Part shown: positions 51,093 to 60,400 of the stretch, one piece after another
Numbering within the stretch: the stretch's first letter is position 1
Layout of the letters: each line of letters starts with the position of its first letter
Source: Oceanospirillum sp048265165
GTDB taxonomy: Bacteria > Pseudomonadota > Gammaproteobacteria > Pseudomonadales > Halomonadaceae
Length of the DNA stretch: 64,000 nt
Reading direction: 5' to 3'
Assembly: GCF_048265165.1 (NCBI RefSeq)
Contig: NZ_JBLXCD010000002.1
Location: forward strand, 434,001-498,000
Notes under the pieces: generated by a model
Databases searched by the model: none
Told to the model about the DNA's origin: nothing
The model's input: only the letters and a program-made list of their open reading frames with translations
Translations under genes and position numbers: made by a program

Positions 51093-52213
51093 TGCATCAG
51101 TCAGGCAAACGTCTGCGCCGACGGCTTGCGGCCATCTTCGCGCTGTTGCTGCTGGTCTGCGCATTGGCTATCACCTATTACCTGAAAGAAGCTCGACGCC
51201 ATGTTGGCGCAGACTATACCTCCATGGTCACCGATGTGATTCGTGCCCAGACCAGTATTTCTGAACTACACCAGATACTGGAAAGTCTGCTCAAAGAGCG
51301 GGAAAAACATCATCTCGAACAGCTCAACATCGCTCTGATGCGCATCGACAGACGTGTAAAAACAGTACGCCATTCATTAAACCAAAGTGATCTCCCCGAT
51401 ACAGACTACACCCCTCAGTTTGAAGAGATAAAGCGTGCCGAGGATCAATTGTCCGAGCTGCTTCAGTTGTTGAATAACGCTGAAGAAAATAATGCTGACA
51501 CCTTAGATATCCCCCATATTCATCGTCTGGGGATGGCTCTGGAACAAAACCTGGCCTGGGCCTACAGCGAACTCAACGAAAGACTCCATTTAGCTTCTGC
51601 AACTCAGCGCCAACTGATGCAATGGCTCTCCATTGCTGTGATCGGCTTATTGCTACTTGTGGTACTGATAATCGCCAGCCTTATGCTGGCTCTGATGCGT
51701 ATTCATCAGCAAAACAGTGCACTGCTTCACCAGAGTCAGACTGACACCCTTACCGGGCTTTACAACCGCCGACGGATGTACCGGATCGCTGAGCAGGAGC
51801 TGGCTCGTATTCAGCGTAATGGCGGCTCGATGGGGCTGATATTGATCGACCTTGATCATTTCAAACAGATCAATGACACCTATGGCCACCCCACCGGAGA
51901 TGCCGTGCTAAAGGCCTTCTCGGCCATGCTTATCAGAGAGATCCGGGAAATAGATATAGCGGTGCGTATGGGCGGTGAAGAGTTTGCCATTATCATGCCC
52001 GGTTGCGACAAATCATCAGCACATGCTCTGGCTGAGCGTATCCGCAAGGCAGCCATAGCACTGAAGCTACCAAACAGTTTGAGACTTACTGCCAGCTTCG
52101 GAGCCAGTGCAACCCAAGGCCTAGGTGACACTTTCGAACAACTCTTCTCCCGCACGGATAAACTGCTCTATAAAGCGAAGATCCAGGGGCGAAACAGCAC
52201 GCAAGTCGGTTAA
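51089..52213 (+). CDS. membrane diguanylate cyclase (GGDEF)
   Basis: A 374-residue protein with two membrane helices (about 12-31 and 180-203), a periplasmic helical sensor (about 32-179, charged and Leu-rich), and a GGDEF domain with GGEEF at 295-299 and the DTLTGLYNRR opening, all consistent with active c-di-GMP synthesis. It starts in ATGATG within the end of the SUOX-like gene, so the two are translated together and the small exported protein may report to its periplasmic domain. Such pairs occur elsewhere in marine gammaproteobacteria by my recollection. Confidence 0.88.
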   Translation: MMHQSGKRLRRRLAAIFALLLLVCALAITYYLKEARRHVGADYTSMVTDVIRAQTSISELHQILESLLKEREKHHLEQLNIALMRIDRRVKTVRHSLNQSDLPDTDYTPQFEEIKRAEDQLSELLQLLNNAEENNADTLDIPHIHRLGMALEQNLAWAYSELNERLHLASATQRQLMQWLSIAVIGLLLLVVLIIASLMLALMRIHQQNSALLHQSQTDTLTGLYNRRRMYRIAEQELARIQRNGGSMGLILIDLDHFKQINDTYGHPTGDAVLKAFSAMLIREIREIDIAVRMGGEEFAIIMPGCDKSSAHALAERIRKAAIALKLPNSLRLTASFGASATQGLGDTFEQLFSRTDKLLYKAKIQGRNSTQVG

Positions 52214-52424
52214 AACGCGCCGCGATATAACAGACGCCCTTGGCGCATATCTTTTTATCTGCTCTATCTTTATGCCGGAATAAACACGTCACCAGTTTAT
52301 AAAGCCCAGTTCTACCTGGCAGCTCTGAAGCCTTTTCTGAACCAGAACATCTCAACCTGCGTATAAAACAGGAACCAAGTCAAAAAACCGGACAATTCAC
52401 AATGATTCGGCGGAGGTAGAACCG

Positions 52425-53144
52425 ATGAAGGTATTGATAGGTGCCGGTAATGGCGGAGTCGGACAGGGGCTGATCAAGGCAGTCAGTAAGCGCTATCCCG
52501 ATGCAGAAATCATAGCAACCTTCCGAAGCAGCAGACCAGAAAAAACCTCAGCAGCCGTTCAGTGGTATCAGGCCGATCTGACCAACAGTGATTCAGTCGC
52601 CCAACTCGCTAAATCCGTGACTCAGGTGGACTGGCTAATCAATTGCGCCGGCTTTCTTCACCAGCAGAGCGATAATGGCTTCCAGGGGCCGGAGAAAAGT
52701 ATCCGCCAGTTTGAGCCGGATTTCTTTCTGCATAACATTCAGCTCAACACCCTGCCAACTCTGCTGCTGGCACAGCACTTTTCTTTAGCTCTTAAAAAAA
52801 GCACTCACGGTATCTTTGCTGCTGTAAGCGCTAAGGTCGGCAGTATCGAAGACAACCAGCTGGGTGGCTGGTACAGCTACCGCGCCTCTAAGGCGGCTCT
52901 CAATATGGCACTGAAAACCCTGTCCATCGAGTGGCAACGCAGCCATAAGCATCTGTGTGTTGCCGCACTGCATCCCGGCACCACAGATACCGGCCTTTCC
53001 GACCCTTTTCAGAAAAATGTTCCCGAAGGCAAACTCTTCGCACCAGAACAAACCGGCCATTACCTGCTGAATGTACTTGAGCAGCTGACACCAGATCAGA
53101 CCGGTTCTTTCCTGAGCTGGAATGGAGAGAAACTGCCATGGTAG
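52425..53144 (+). CDS. short-chain dehydrogenase/reductase
   Basis: A 239-residue SDR protein with N-terminal GAGNGGVGQGL (nucleotide binding), NCAG (about 72-75), and the catalytic Tyr-x3-Lys in YRASK (about 150-154). It resembles the C-factor (CsgA)-like SDR group. The substrate is unknown. GGAGG lies well placed before the ATG. It precedes the PHA depolymerase gene by 148 bases on the same strand, but there is no firm evidence for a shared operon. Confidence 0.85.
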   Translation: MKVLIGAGNGGVGQGLIKAVSKRYPDAEIIATFRSSRPEKTSAAVQWYQADLTNSDSVAQLAKSVTQVDWLINCAGFLHQQSDNGFQGPEKSIRQFEPDFFLHNIQLNTLPTLLLAQHFSLALKKSTHGIFAAVSAKVGSIEDNQLGGWYSYRASKAALNMALKTLSIEWQRSHKHLCVAALHPGTTDTGLSDPFQKNVPEGKLFAPEQTGHYLLNVLEQLTPDQTGSFLSWNGEKLPW

Positions 53145-53292
53145 CCCTGCAACCGAAATGAGCAAAACAAATATCTGATTATCAGTCACTGAAAAACCTT
53201 TGCCTGCTCTGTCTCTGTGTCTATTATCAATAATGTTGCGACGCACAAATAACCATAAAAAATAATGTCAGCTCAACACAGAGGATTCTGCC

Positions 53293-54507
53293 ATGCTCTA
53301 TCAACTCCATCATAATTACAGCCAGGTTGCCCAGCCGGTTCACCTTTGGGCTCAGGCTTGGCGCAAGCAGCTATCACTACCCTGGAACCCTCTGCGCATC
53401 ACCCAAACCGGCAAACTGCTCACCGCTGCGGCTGAACTGATCGAACGCTGTACCGATAACTACGAAAAACCCGATTTTGATCTGCCTTTCACCGAGGTTG
53501 ATGGCCAGAAAGTGCATATTCGGGAAGAGATCCTTCATACACTGCCGTATTGTAATCTGCTGCACTTCCGTCGTTCCGGTGAGCACCAGCATCCTAAAGT
53601 GCTGATTGTTGCACCTATGTCCGGCCACTATGCCACTCTGTTACGGGGTACAGTGGAGCAGTTTATTCCCGACCATGAGGTCTATATCACCGACTGGGTC
53701 AATGCCCGAGAAGTTCCTCTGGACGAAGGCAGCTTCAGTTTTGATGACTATGTGCGTTATCTGATTGAGTTTCTGCAGCTGTTAGGGCCGGATACCCATG
53801 TGATCGGCGTCTGTCAGCCCAGCGTGCCCACTATTGTTGCCACCACTGTAATGGCAGAACAGAAAGATCCCTGCGCGCCCAAATCCTTGATTCTGATGGG
53901 CGGCCCGATTGATACCCGCAAAAATCCAACCGAAGTGAACGATTACGCCTCCGGCAAAGATTACGAATGGTTTCAGGATCAGTTGATCTGTACAGTGCCG
54001 GAGGGTTACCCCGGTGCGGGTCAGCGGGTCTATCCCGGCTTTATTCAGCTATCCGGCTTTATGAGCATGAATTTCGACAGTCATGTGAATAAACATTTCA
54101 AATTCTTTGGCGATCTGATCAAGGGCGATGGCGACAGCGCTGAAGCACATCGTAAGTTCTATAACGAGTACCTGGCGGTGATGGATCTGCCTGCGCCCTT
54201 CTTTCTGGAAACGATCAGAAAGGTGTTTCTCGACCACGATCTGCCCCGGGGTGAAATGACCTATGAAGGCAAAAAGATCAACCCGGCTGCCGTGACCAAA
54301 ACCGCACTCATGACCATTGAAGGGGAAAACGACGATATTACCGGTATGGGACAGACAGAAGCTGCCCATGACATTCTGACCAAGATTCCAAAAACCAGGC
54401 GCCAGCATTATATTCAACAGGACGTTGGTCATTACGGCATCTTTAATGGCCGCCGCTTCCGTGAAGAGATCGCCCCTAAGATTAAAAGCTTTATGAAGTC
54501 ATCATAA
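53293..54507 (+). CDS. phaZ: intracellular polyhydroxyalkanoate depolymerase (PhaZ family)
   Basis: A 404-residue alpha/beta-hydrolase that breaks down stored poly(3-hydroxybutyrate). In place of a lipase box serine it has Cys174 in GVCQPS, the hallmark of the intracellular PhaZ family. The late VGHYGIFNGRRFREEI carries the catalytic His. There is no signal peptide. AGAGGA precedes the ATG. No PHA synthase is in the window. Confidence 0.9.
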   Translation: MLYQLHHNYSQVAQPVHLWAQAWRKQLSLPWNPLRITQTGKLLTAAAELIERCTDNYEKPDFDLPFTEVDGQKVHIREEILHTLPYCNLLHFRRSGEHQHPKVLIVAPMSGHYATLLRGTVEQFIPDHEVYITDWVNAREVPLDEGSFSFDDYVRYLIEFLQLLGPDTHVIGVCQPSVPTIVATTVMAEQKDPCAPKSLILMGGPIDTRKNPTEVNDYASGKDYEWFQDQLICTVPEGYPGAGQRVYPGFIQLSGFMSMNFDSHVNKHFKFFGDLIKGDGDSAEAHRKFYNEYLAVMDLPAPFFLETIRKVFLDHDLPRGEMTYEGKKINPAAVTKTALMTIEGENDDITGMGQTEAAHDILTKIPKTRRQHYIQQDVGHYGIFNGRRFREEIAPKIKSFMKSS

Positions 54508-54520
54508 AGACAATATTTAT

Positions 54521-54547
54521 GGGTAATAGGGGCTGCGCCCCTATCCC
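54521..54547. terminator. hairpin between phaZ and the HutZ-like gene
   Basis: ATAGGGGC / GCCCCTAT (54526-54533 with 54537-54544), extended by outer GGG/CCC, forms a strong stem between convergent genes. There is no real T run; it probably stops both transcripts weakly. Confidence 0.55.
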
Positions 54548-54557
54548 AAAAACGTGT

Positions 54558-55097
54558 TTACGCCGCTTCGGTACGTTTCTTATGGCCTTCGCGCAGATGA
54601 TTAACATCTTCACCTGCCAGAGTATTGCCCACCAAAGTATAGGCTGCACCAAAACCTTTAACGAAACGTCCACCCTGGGGTTTGAGGCGGAAAAGCCGGA
54701 AGTCAGACAACTGACTCAGATTCCGGATACGTTCACCCAAACGTGCTTCTAAAATATCAACACCTTCCAACCACGCCGCAGAGTCCGTTTCCAGCAGTTC
54801 CGCGTTAACCGAATAATTAACCCGTATCCGTGCAAACAGCTCTTTTGCACTATCTTCATCCTGGGCAATCAACACAGAAGCATCGGGGTTACGCTGCAGA
54901 TTAATCGCATGCAGCGCTATTTCACTCAGCAACACATAAAGGCATTCATCCCCGATAGCAAAGGGTGCATATGATGCATAGGGCTTTCCATCGGGCTGTA
55001 TGCTCGACAGAAACAGGCTTTTACGGCTTTCAATAAAGTCCATCACATCACGGTTAATTTTAACCGCCAGCTTTTGCTGTTTTTCTTCGGGGGTCAT
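54558..55097 (-). CDS. HugZ/HutZ-family heme utilization protein
   Basis: A 179-residue protein of the flavin-reductase-like split-barrel (pyridoxamine oxidase-like) family whose members HugZ and HutZ bind and degrade heme. The C-terminal GAAYTLVG-AGEDVNHLREGHKKR region is typical. It acts in the cytosol to free iron from heme imported by the adjacent hmuTUV. The start at 55097 follows GGAG by 6 bases; an ATG four codons upstream is also possible. It is divergent from hmuT and shares its Fur box. Confidence 0.85.
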   Translation of the reverse strand: MTPEEKQQKLAVKINRDVMDFIESRKSLFLSSIQPDGKPYASYAPFAIGDECLYVLLSEIALHAINLQRNPDASVLIAQDEDSAKELFARIRVNYSVNAELLETDSAAWLEGVDILEARLGERIRNLSQLSDFRLFRLKPQGGRFVKGFGAAYTLVGNTLAGEDVNHLREGHKKRTEAA

Positions 55098-55166
55098 AGC
55101 TATCTCCATTGAGCCTCTGTTCTTTTAACCCTCCTACGATAATGCTGAAAACTGATTCTTGCAAAT

Positions 55167-55185
55167 ACTAATTATTATCATTAGT
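55167..55185. promoter_or_regulatory. Fur box between hutZ-like gene and hmuT
   Basis: ACTAATTATTATCATTAGT is a near-palindrome close to the Fur consensus. It lies 60 bases before hmuT and about 70 before the divergent HutZ-like gene, and could repress both when iron is sufficient. Confidence 0.65.
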
Positions 55186-55245
55186 CTTTGCTTAAAGCCG
55201 CAGCTACAAACCTGCCATTGAATCCGAACCCCATGTGAGAGAGCC

Positions 55246-56121
55246 ATGACCCGACCTAATTCGCCTCTGATCCGTCAGCTACTTTTTGCACTGACACTTA
55301 CCCTGTCTGCCGTCAGCTTCGCGGCCGGGAACCAACGTATTATCAGTGCCGACTCTGGCAGCACCGAACTTCTGGTCGCTTTTGGCCTGCAGGATCAGCT
55401 GATCGCGATCGATGTCACCAGTACACAACCGGATACCGATAACCCGCTCCCTTCGATAGGTTATCACCGCAATCTATCCGCGGAAGGCATTATGAGCATG
55501 AACCCGGATATTCTGATCGGCAGCAACCATATGGGCCCTGACCACGTCATTAAACAGCTGAAACAGAGCCCCGTTAAACTGATTCAGCTTCCGGTAGCCC
55601 ATACCACAGAGCAGCTTAACCAGAATATTCATACTCTGGCTCAACAGCTGGGACAGCCACATCTGGGCAACAACCTGATTGAAGAAAACAATAAAACGCT
55701 GCAGCAACTGCAAGCACAATCTCTGCAGCAAGAAACAGCCGTTTTTCTGCTTAGCATGGACAGCAAGCTGCGTATGGCAGGGAAAAAAACCGGCGGCGGT
55801 GCCTTAATTGCACTGACTGGTGCCCAAAATCTGGCGGATTACGATAACTACAGAAGCATCTCCGTTGAAGCTTTAGTCGCAATGCAGCCAGGAATTATTC
55901 TGGTCTCAACCCGCGACCCAAAAGATGGCATCAGGAAATTTCTGAACAGCAATCCACTGCTAAAACACACACCAGCAGGGCAGCATGGAAAAATTTATGC
56001 GGTTGATGGGCGAACTATTGTTTCTGGTGGACTGAGTGTTTCCGCTCTGGCGGAAGCAAAGCGCCTGTCCGATAAAGCTCAGGCCAACGCATCGATAGCT
56101 GATGCCAAGCCTCAGGAGTAA
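55246..56121 (+). CDS. hmuT: heme ABC transporter periplasmic binding protein HmuT
   Basis: A 291-residue periplasmic heme-binding protein (PhuT/ShuT/HmuT). The signal peptide ends near SFAA (about 26). The likely axial heme ligand is Y73 in GYHRNLSAEGI, as in PhuT. It passes heme from the TonB receptor to HmuUV. It overlaps the start region of hmuU. A Fur box lies upstream. Confidence 0.9.
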   Translation: MTRPNSPLIRQLLFALTLTLSAVSFAAGNQRIISADSGSTELLVAFGLQDQLIAIDVTSTQPDTDNPLPSIGYHRNLSAEGIMSMNPDILIGSNHMGPDHVIKQLKQSPVKLIQLPVAHTTEQLNQNIHTLAQQLGQPHLGNNLIEENNKTLQQLQAQSLQQETAVFLLSMDSKLRMAGKKTGGGALIALTGAQNLADYDNYRSISVEALVAMQPGIILVSTRDPKDGIRKFLNSNPLLKHTPAGQHGKIYAVDGRTIVSGGLSVSALAEAKRLSDKAQANASIADAKPQE

Positions 56122-56125
56122 CGTT

Positions 56126-57154
56126 ATGCTGCGCCTGCCCCCTATTCTGACCGCTTCAGTGCTGCTGACACTGCTATTATTAGCCGCACTATCCTCCATT
56201 ATGTTAGGGGCGATGCCTCTGCCTGCTCTGGATAGCTTATTAACGGTTATCGATGCGGCAACCGGCTCTGCTTTCAGTAATTTGCAAAGTTATCAACAGG
56301 CCGTTGTCACAGAACTACGACTGCCGCGCATACTGCTGGCTCTGGCGGTGGGGGCTATTCTGGCTCAGTCCGGGGCTGTGATGCAGGGCTTGTTCCGTAA
56401 CCCATTGGCTGACCCCGGCATTATCGGCGTATCCTCCGGTGCCGCCGTAGGCGCCGTCATCGCTATTGTTTGGCTACCCGCGAGCATCTCAGCCTGGTCG
56501 GTTCCCGTGGCCGCTTTTATTTCAGGGCTGGGAGCGACACTCCTGGTCTATGGCCTATCTCAGACCCGCTCCGGCACCTCCGTGCTGGTATTACTACTGG
56601 CCGGCGTCGCCTTGTCAGCCTTTGCCGGAGCTGCTATCGGCTTTGTCAGCTATTTTGCCAGCGATGAAAACCTACGGGCCCTCAGTCTTTGGCAGATGGG
56701 GTCATTGGCAGGAAGCGATACCCACAAAATTCTACTGGCAAGCGCCACCTTTGCCCTGTTGGCCTACGCATTCCAGAAACGAGCCGGGGCTCTGAATGCA
56801 CTATTGCTGGGCGAAGCTGATGCCCGCCACCTGGGCATTAACGTAGAACGCCTTAAACTGGAACTGATCGTGCTAACTGCCATTGGCGTAGGTGTCGCCG
56901 TTGCCTGCTCAGGAATTATCGGCTTTGTGGGTCTGGTGGTTCCCCATATTGTCCGCATGACCACAGGACCCAGTCACAAGACACTACTACCTCTGGCGGC
57001 GCTATGCGGCGCTTTGCTGTTACTGGTGGCGGACCTTTTCTCCCGGCTGGCCGTGCAACCGGCGGAACTACCGGTTGGGTTGGTTACCGCGCTGATGGGA
57101 GCACCTTTTTTCCTGTTTATGCTGATTCAGCAACGTCGTCGCTGGAATACCTGA
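56126..57154 (+). CDS. hmuU: heme ABC transporter permease HmuU
   Basis: A 342-residue FecCD-family permease with about ten membrane helices, and the conserved segments ALAVGAILAQSGAVMQGLFRNPLADPGIIGVSSGAAVG (in parts) and GLVVPHIVRM near the end. The start at 56126 is chosen because AGGAG ends 7 bases before it, just after the hmuT stop; an in-frame ATG at 56102 would overlap hmuT. Confidence 0.92.
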   Translation: MLRLPPILTASVLLTLLLLAALSSIMLGAMPLPALDSLLTVIDAATGSAFSNLQSYQQAVVTELRLPRILLALAVGAILAQSGAVMQGLFRNPLADPGIIGVSSGAAVGAVIAIVWLPASISAWSVPVAAFISGLGATLLVYGLSQTRSGTSVLVLLLAGVALSAFAGAAIGFVSYFASDENLRALSLWQMGSLAGSDTHKILLASATFALLAYAFQKRAGALNALLLGEADARHLGINVERLKLELIVLTAIGVGVAVACSGIIGFVGLVVPHIVRMTTGPSHKTLLPLAALCGALLLLVADLFSRLAVQPAELPVGLVTALMGAPFFLFMLIQQRRRWNT

Positions 57155-57155
57155 T

Positions 57156-57950
57156 ATGACTCTGAAAAAAAACATCAAGGCAGAAAAAGCCATGCTACAT
57201 CTCAGTAACCTGCATGTGCAGGTGGGCACCAAAAGCCTGCTGAATCTGGATAATCTGGAGCTTAAAGCTGGCGAGGTCATGGGCGTTCTCGGCCCTAACG
57301 GTGCCGGTAAATCCACACTGTTTAAGGCGATTACCGGCACCATTGAAAGCGAGGGCCGCGTTCTGCTCCATGGTAAGCCACGCCAGGATTGGCAGCATAA
57401 GGCACTGGCACAACATTTGGGGGTACTGGCTCAGTCCAGCGAACTGACCTTCCCTTTTCTGGCCCAGGAGGTGGTTGCTCTGGGACTCACCCCGCTGACC
57501 ATAGGTCATAAAGAGGGCTGGCAGCTGATCTACAATCTGATGGAGCATACCGACTGCCGACATCTCGCAGAGCGAAGCTACCCCTCTTTGTCCGGCGGTG
57601 AGCGCCAGCGCGTACAGCTGGCCCGTGTACTTTTGCAATTAAGTCAGGCAGAAAGCACACCACTGCTGATGCTGGATGAGCCAACGTCTGCTCAGGATCT
57701 GGGGCAGCAGCACGGTATCCTCTCCCTCGCCCGTGATCTGGCAAAAAATCAAGGCTATGGTGTACTCGTGATCCTGCATGACCTGAATCAGGCCTTGCAG
57801 TACTGCGATTACTGCTGCCTGATTGATAACGGTGAAATTGCCCTGCAGGGTGAACCGGAAGCGATTCTGACACCTGAGACCATCGAGCGGCACTGGCAAT
57901 ACCTACCCGAGAAAATTCATATGAGTAGCGGCCAGCCTATTCTGATCTGA
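57156..57950 (+). CDS. hmuV: heme ABC transporter ATP-binding protein HmuV
   Basis: The ATPase of the heme importer: Walker A GPNGAGKST (about 47-55), signature LSGGERQR, Walker B LLMLDEPTSAQD, and the switch His in VILHDLNQAL. It starts one base after the hmuU stop; a second ATG at 57192 matches the usual family start and may be the true one (12 residues shorter). It completes the hmuTUV operon. Confidence 0.92.
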   Translation: MTLKKNIKAEKAMLHLSNLHVQVGTKSLLNLDNLELKAGEVMGVLGPNGAGKSTLFKAITGTIESEGRVLLHGKPRQDWQHKALAQHLGVLAQSSELTFPFLAQEVVALGLTPLTIGHKEGWQLIYNLMEHTDCRHLAERSYPSLSGGERQRVQLARVLLQLSQAESTPLLMLDEPTSAQDLGQQHGILSLARDLAKNQGYGVLVILHDLNQALQYCDYCCLIDNGEIALQGEPEAILTPETIERHWQYLPEKIHMSSGQPILI

Positions 57951-57980
57951 CGAACCCCAGAAAACCCAATCATTAAAGCT

Positions 57981-58021
57981 AAAAAAGGGTTGTAACCAGC
58001 TAAGGCAACAACCCTTTTTTT
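57981..58021. terminator. bidirectional terminator between hmuV and hmuS
   Basis: AAAAAAGGGTTGT (57981-57993) pairs with ACAACCCTTTTTT (58008-58020), so each strand has a stem followed by Ts. It serves the two convergent heme operons. Confidence 0.88.
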
Positions 58022-58056
58022 ATAGTACAACCTGATTTTTATAGCGTAACCCGGTG

Positions 58057-59154
58057 TTAAATCGATTCGGCCTCGCCTGACCGTTCCAGTGTTTCCAGCA
58101 GCGCCTGCCATTCGGTCAGCTCTTTTTGCCCTGGCTTCCTCGCCCCAAACAACTGCAGCACCTGATAGCCCTGTTGATCGAAGAACTCCAGAGAAGAGAC
58201 CACACCATCTTCGGTGGGGCGCCGAACCAGCCAGGCTTCAGAAAAAGTCTCTGTGTTCGCATGCAGATTAAAGCCCGGATCAAGCACATTGTACCAAGGC
58301 CCCATGCGCACCAGTTTATTGACCGGCCCGGTATGGATCTGAACAATACCGGTGTTGCCCACAAAAAGCATAATCGGTAGCTTTTGCTGAGCCGCCTTTT
58401 CTAACGCCTGCTCCAGCACCTCAACCGGCAGAGGTTTAGCCCGTTCCTCCCCTGCCAGACGAAACGCCTGTTTCCGCTCTACGTTATGTTTTTTCAACAG
58501 GCCGGAAAAATCATGCACATCCTTTAACTGATCCCAGTCTGCCCGGAAATCGTCCAGATCAACATCCGTATCGACTTGAGTCGGCTTGATAACCCGCTGA
58601 TCAGCCTGAGCAGCAAGCTCAGGATCGATATACTGTCCGGCGGACTGCTCCTCAACCCGATAGCGGGTAACCAGTTGATCCAAACGCTGAATATCCGTGT
58701 CAGCATTAGCATAAACTTTATGGACCGCCGTACCCGCCTGATCAAAAAACTGCAGGCTGCGCCGCTCACCCTCTGCTACATGATAAGCAAAAGCCCACCG
58801 CTTAAAGAAAATACGCAGATCAATTTCACCCAGAAACAAGCCAACATCTGAGCCGCCAGCCAACTTGCCATATACGCCGGTTTTTTCGTGAACCACACTG
58901 TCATTCCGGGACAAAGCCATGACGGAGCCCAGTGTACGCATCTCTGCCATCAATTGACGCAAGCTTTCCGGATCAGAACGCAGCCGAGTAACACTGGTAA
59001 CACTGTCTCCACAGTTAAGCGCCACCAGCTCAACTTCACTAACCCCCAGGGCGTCTGCCACATTGCGGATTCTTAGCTTAGGATTATCTGCTTTAAAGCG
59101 TGCGACACGCTCGCGCAGGCTATTCAAGCTATCGTGACTCGGATGTTGAATCAT
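58057..59154 (-). CDS. hmuS: heme-degrading/heme-trafficking protein HmuS (HemS/PhuS family)
   Basis: A 365-residue cytosolic protein made of two repeats of the HemS domain. It carries or breaks down imported heme. H214, in KDVHDF, is placed like the proximal heme ligand of HemS/PhuS, with AFRLAG nearby. The start at 59154 follows GGGAG by about 5 bases; an upstream in-frame ATG adds 12 residues. It is the last gene of the receptor-HmuY-like-hmuS operon. Confidence 0.9.
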   Translation of the reverse strand: MIQHPSHDSLNSLRERVARFKADNPKLRIRNVADALGVSEVELVALNCGDSVTSVTRLRSDPESLRQLMAEMRTLGSVMALSRNDSVVHEKTGVYGKLAGGSDVGLFLGEIDLRIFFKRWAFAYHVAEGERRSLQFFDQAGTAVHKVYANADTDIQRLDQLVTRYRVEEQSAGQYIDPELAAQADQRVIKPTQVDTDVDLDDFRADWDQLKDVHDFSGLLKKHNVERKQAFRLAGEERAKPLPVEVLEQALEKAAQQKLPIMLFVGNTGIVQIHTGPVNKLVRMGPWYNVLDPGFNLHANTETFSEAWLVRRPTEDGVVSSLEFFDQQGYQVLQLFGARKPGQKELTEWQALLETLERSGEAESI

Positions 59155-59225
59155 GCCGTCTCCCTTATTTTTTGATGGTTCACTTATCAAGCGAGGTTCT
59201 ATTGTTTATGGTTTGGCGCTGGGAT

Positions 59226-60368
59226 TTACTCTGCCGCCTTCCACTGCTCCACCTGAAGGGTCAGCGGGCTATAGCTGCTGAAGTGAATTCGGCCATAAGC
59301 ATTACCATCTGCTGATTTTACAATCCAGCCATTGCTGTCGCCTTGTTCATGTACGGTAACGATATGCGTTGTGCTGTCGTAGTCATACCAGCCACTTGAT
59401 GGCATCAGCGTTTTTACTGCATCCGCAGCGGTAACACAGTCATCCGCCTTAACAGCATCAAATTCAGCCAGGGTATTTGCTGCGGTTAGTTTCTCGAACT
59501 CGGCGGCAACCGGGTTACCATCCGCGTCATAAAGCGCATCATACTGATGAGCAACGCAGGCTTTAGCGGAAGCATTAAGGCTGAAGCCTACATACTTCTG
59601 ATAAGCCATATCCCATGCGGTGTTCGTTGCGGTATCAGCAACCGTGATATCTCCGGACAGATCAAGACCTACCGCCGCTCCACCGGTGGCGTCCAGACTG
59701 ATCGTTTTCTCCACTGCACCTGTGGCAGCATCGGCATAGCGGATAAAGAGACTGGCGGAGGAAAGATCACCGTTCTCACCGGTATTACTCAGAACCTGAA
59801 CTTTATGGTGGTTACCTTCATCATCGTCAATCAGGTAGACCGCAAAGGTTGGCCACATGGCATGCCCGCCCGCAGCACCATATTCCAACGCACCAAAATC
59901 ACCGGGCGCATTAAAGGCTCCCTCGGTGGAATCGGTAAAATACTTATAAACCTGACTGGTATCAGCAGGATCTGTGACATCCCATACAGAGTCCGCTAAA
60001 AGAGCACCAACACCCTGAGCATCACCTGCTTTATCACTACCGACAATCGCCGCCTGACCGGAGCCTGATGCACCGCCGTTCAGCGAGTAAACTGTGCTAT
60101 AGCCGGACTTCTCGACCTTAAGCTCCCAATCATCATACTCGGTAACAATACTGTTAGTTTCAAGATCCCAGTAAACAGCCCCCGAATCCGGTGTCAGACC
60201 AGGAGAGGCCGTTGCAGCCTGCCAGGAACCCGCACCCGTCTCACCTGCTGCGGTATCACCATCGGAATCATCATCACTACCCGACCCTAAGCAGCCGGTC
60301 AGTGTCAGTGTTGCCGCCAGAACAGCAGTGCTCAGTAAAGAACGGGTAAAGGGTAACTCTAAATTCAT
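59226..60368 (-). CDS. HmuY-like heme-binding lipoprotein
   Basis: A 380-residue lipoprotein: lipobox LTLTGC with C26, an acidic Asp/Gly/Ser linker (about 30-45), and beta-rich sequence with two HmuY-like stretches (WDLETN...VTEYDDWELKV near 67-83 and again WDMAYQKYVGF near 254-264). HmuY of Porphyromonas is a surface hemophore passing heme to its HmuR receptor. This protein lies directly after a TonB heme receptor gene, which supports the same role. It is longer than HmuY, and the heme ligands cannot be assigned by eye. Confidence 0.78.
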   Translation of the reverse strand: MNLELPFTRSLLSTAVLAATLTLTGCLGSGSDDDSDGDTAAGETGAGSWQAATASPGLTPDSGAVYWDLETNSIVTEYDDWELKVEKSGYSTVYSLNGGASGSGQAAIVGSDKAGDAQGVGALLADSVWDVTDPADTSQVYKYFTDSTEGAFNAPGDFGALEYGAAGGHAMWPTFAVYLIDDDEGNHHKVQVLSNTGENGDLSSASLFIRYADAATGAVEKTISLDATGGAAVGLDLSGDITVADTATNTAWDMAYQKYVGFSLNASAKACVAHQYDALYDADGNPVAAEFEKLTAANTLAEFDAVKADDCVTAADAVKTLMPSSGWYDYDSTTHIVTVHEQGDSNGWIVKSADGNAYGRIHFSSYSPLTLQVEQWKAAE

Positions 60369-60400
60369 GATGTTCTCCGTAACGGTTAGCAGAAAAAATA

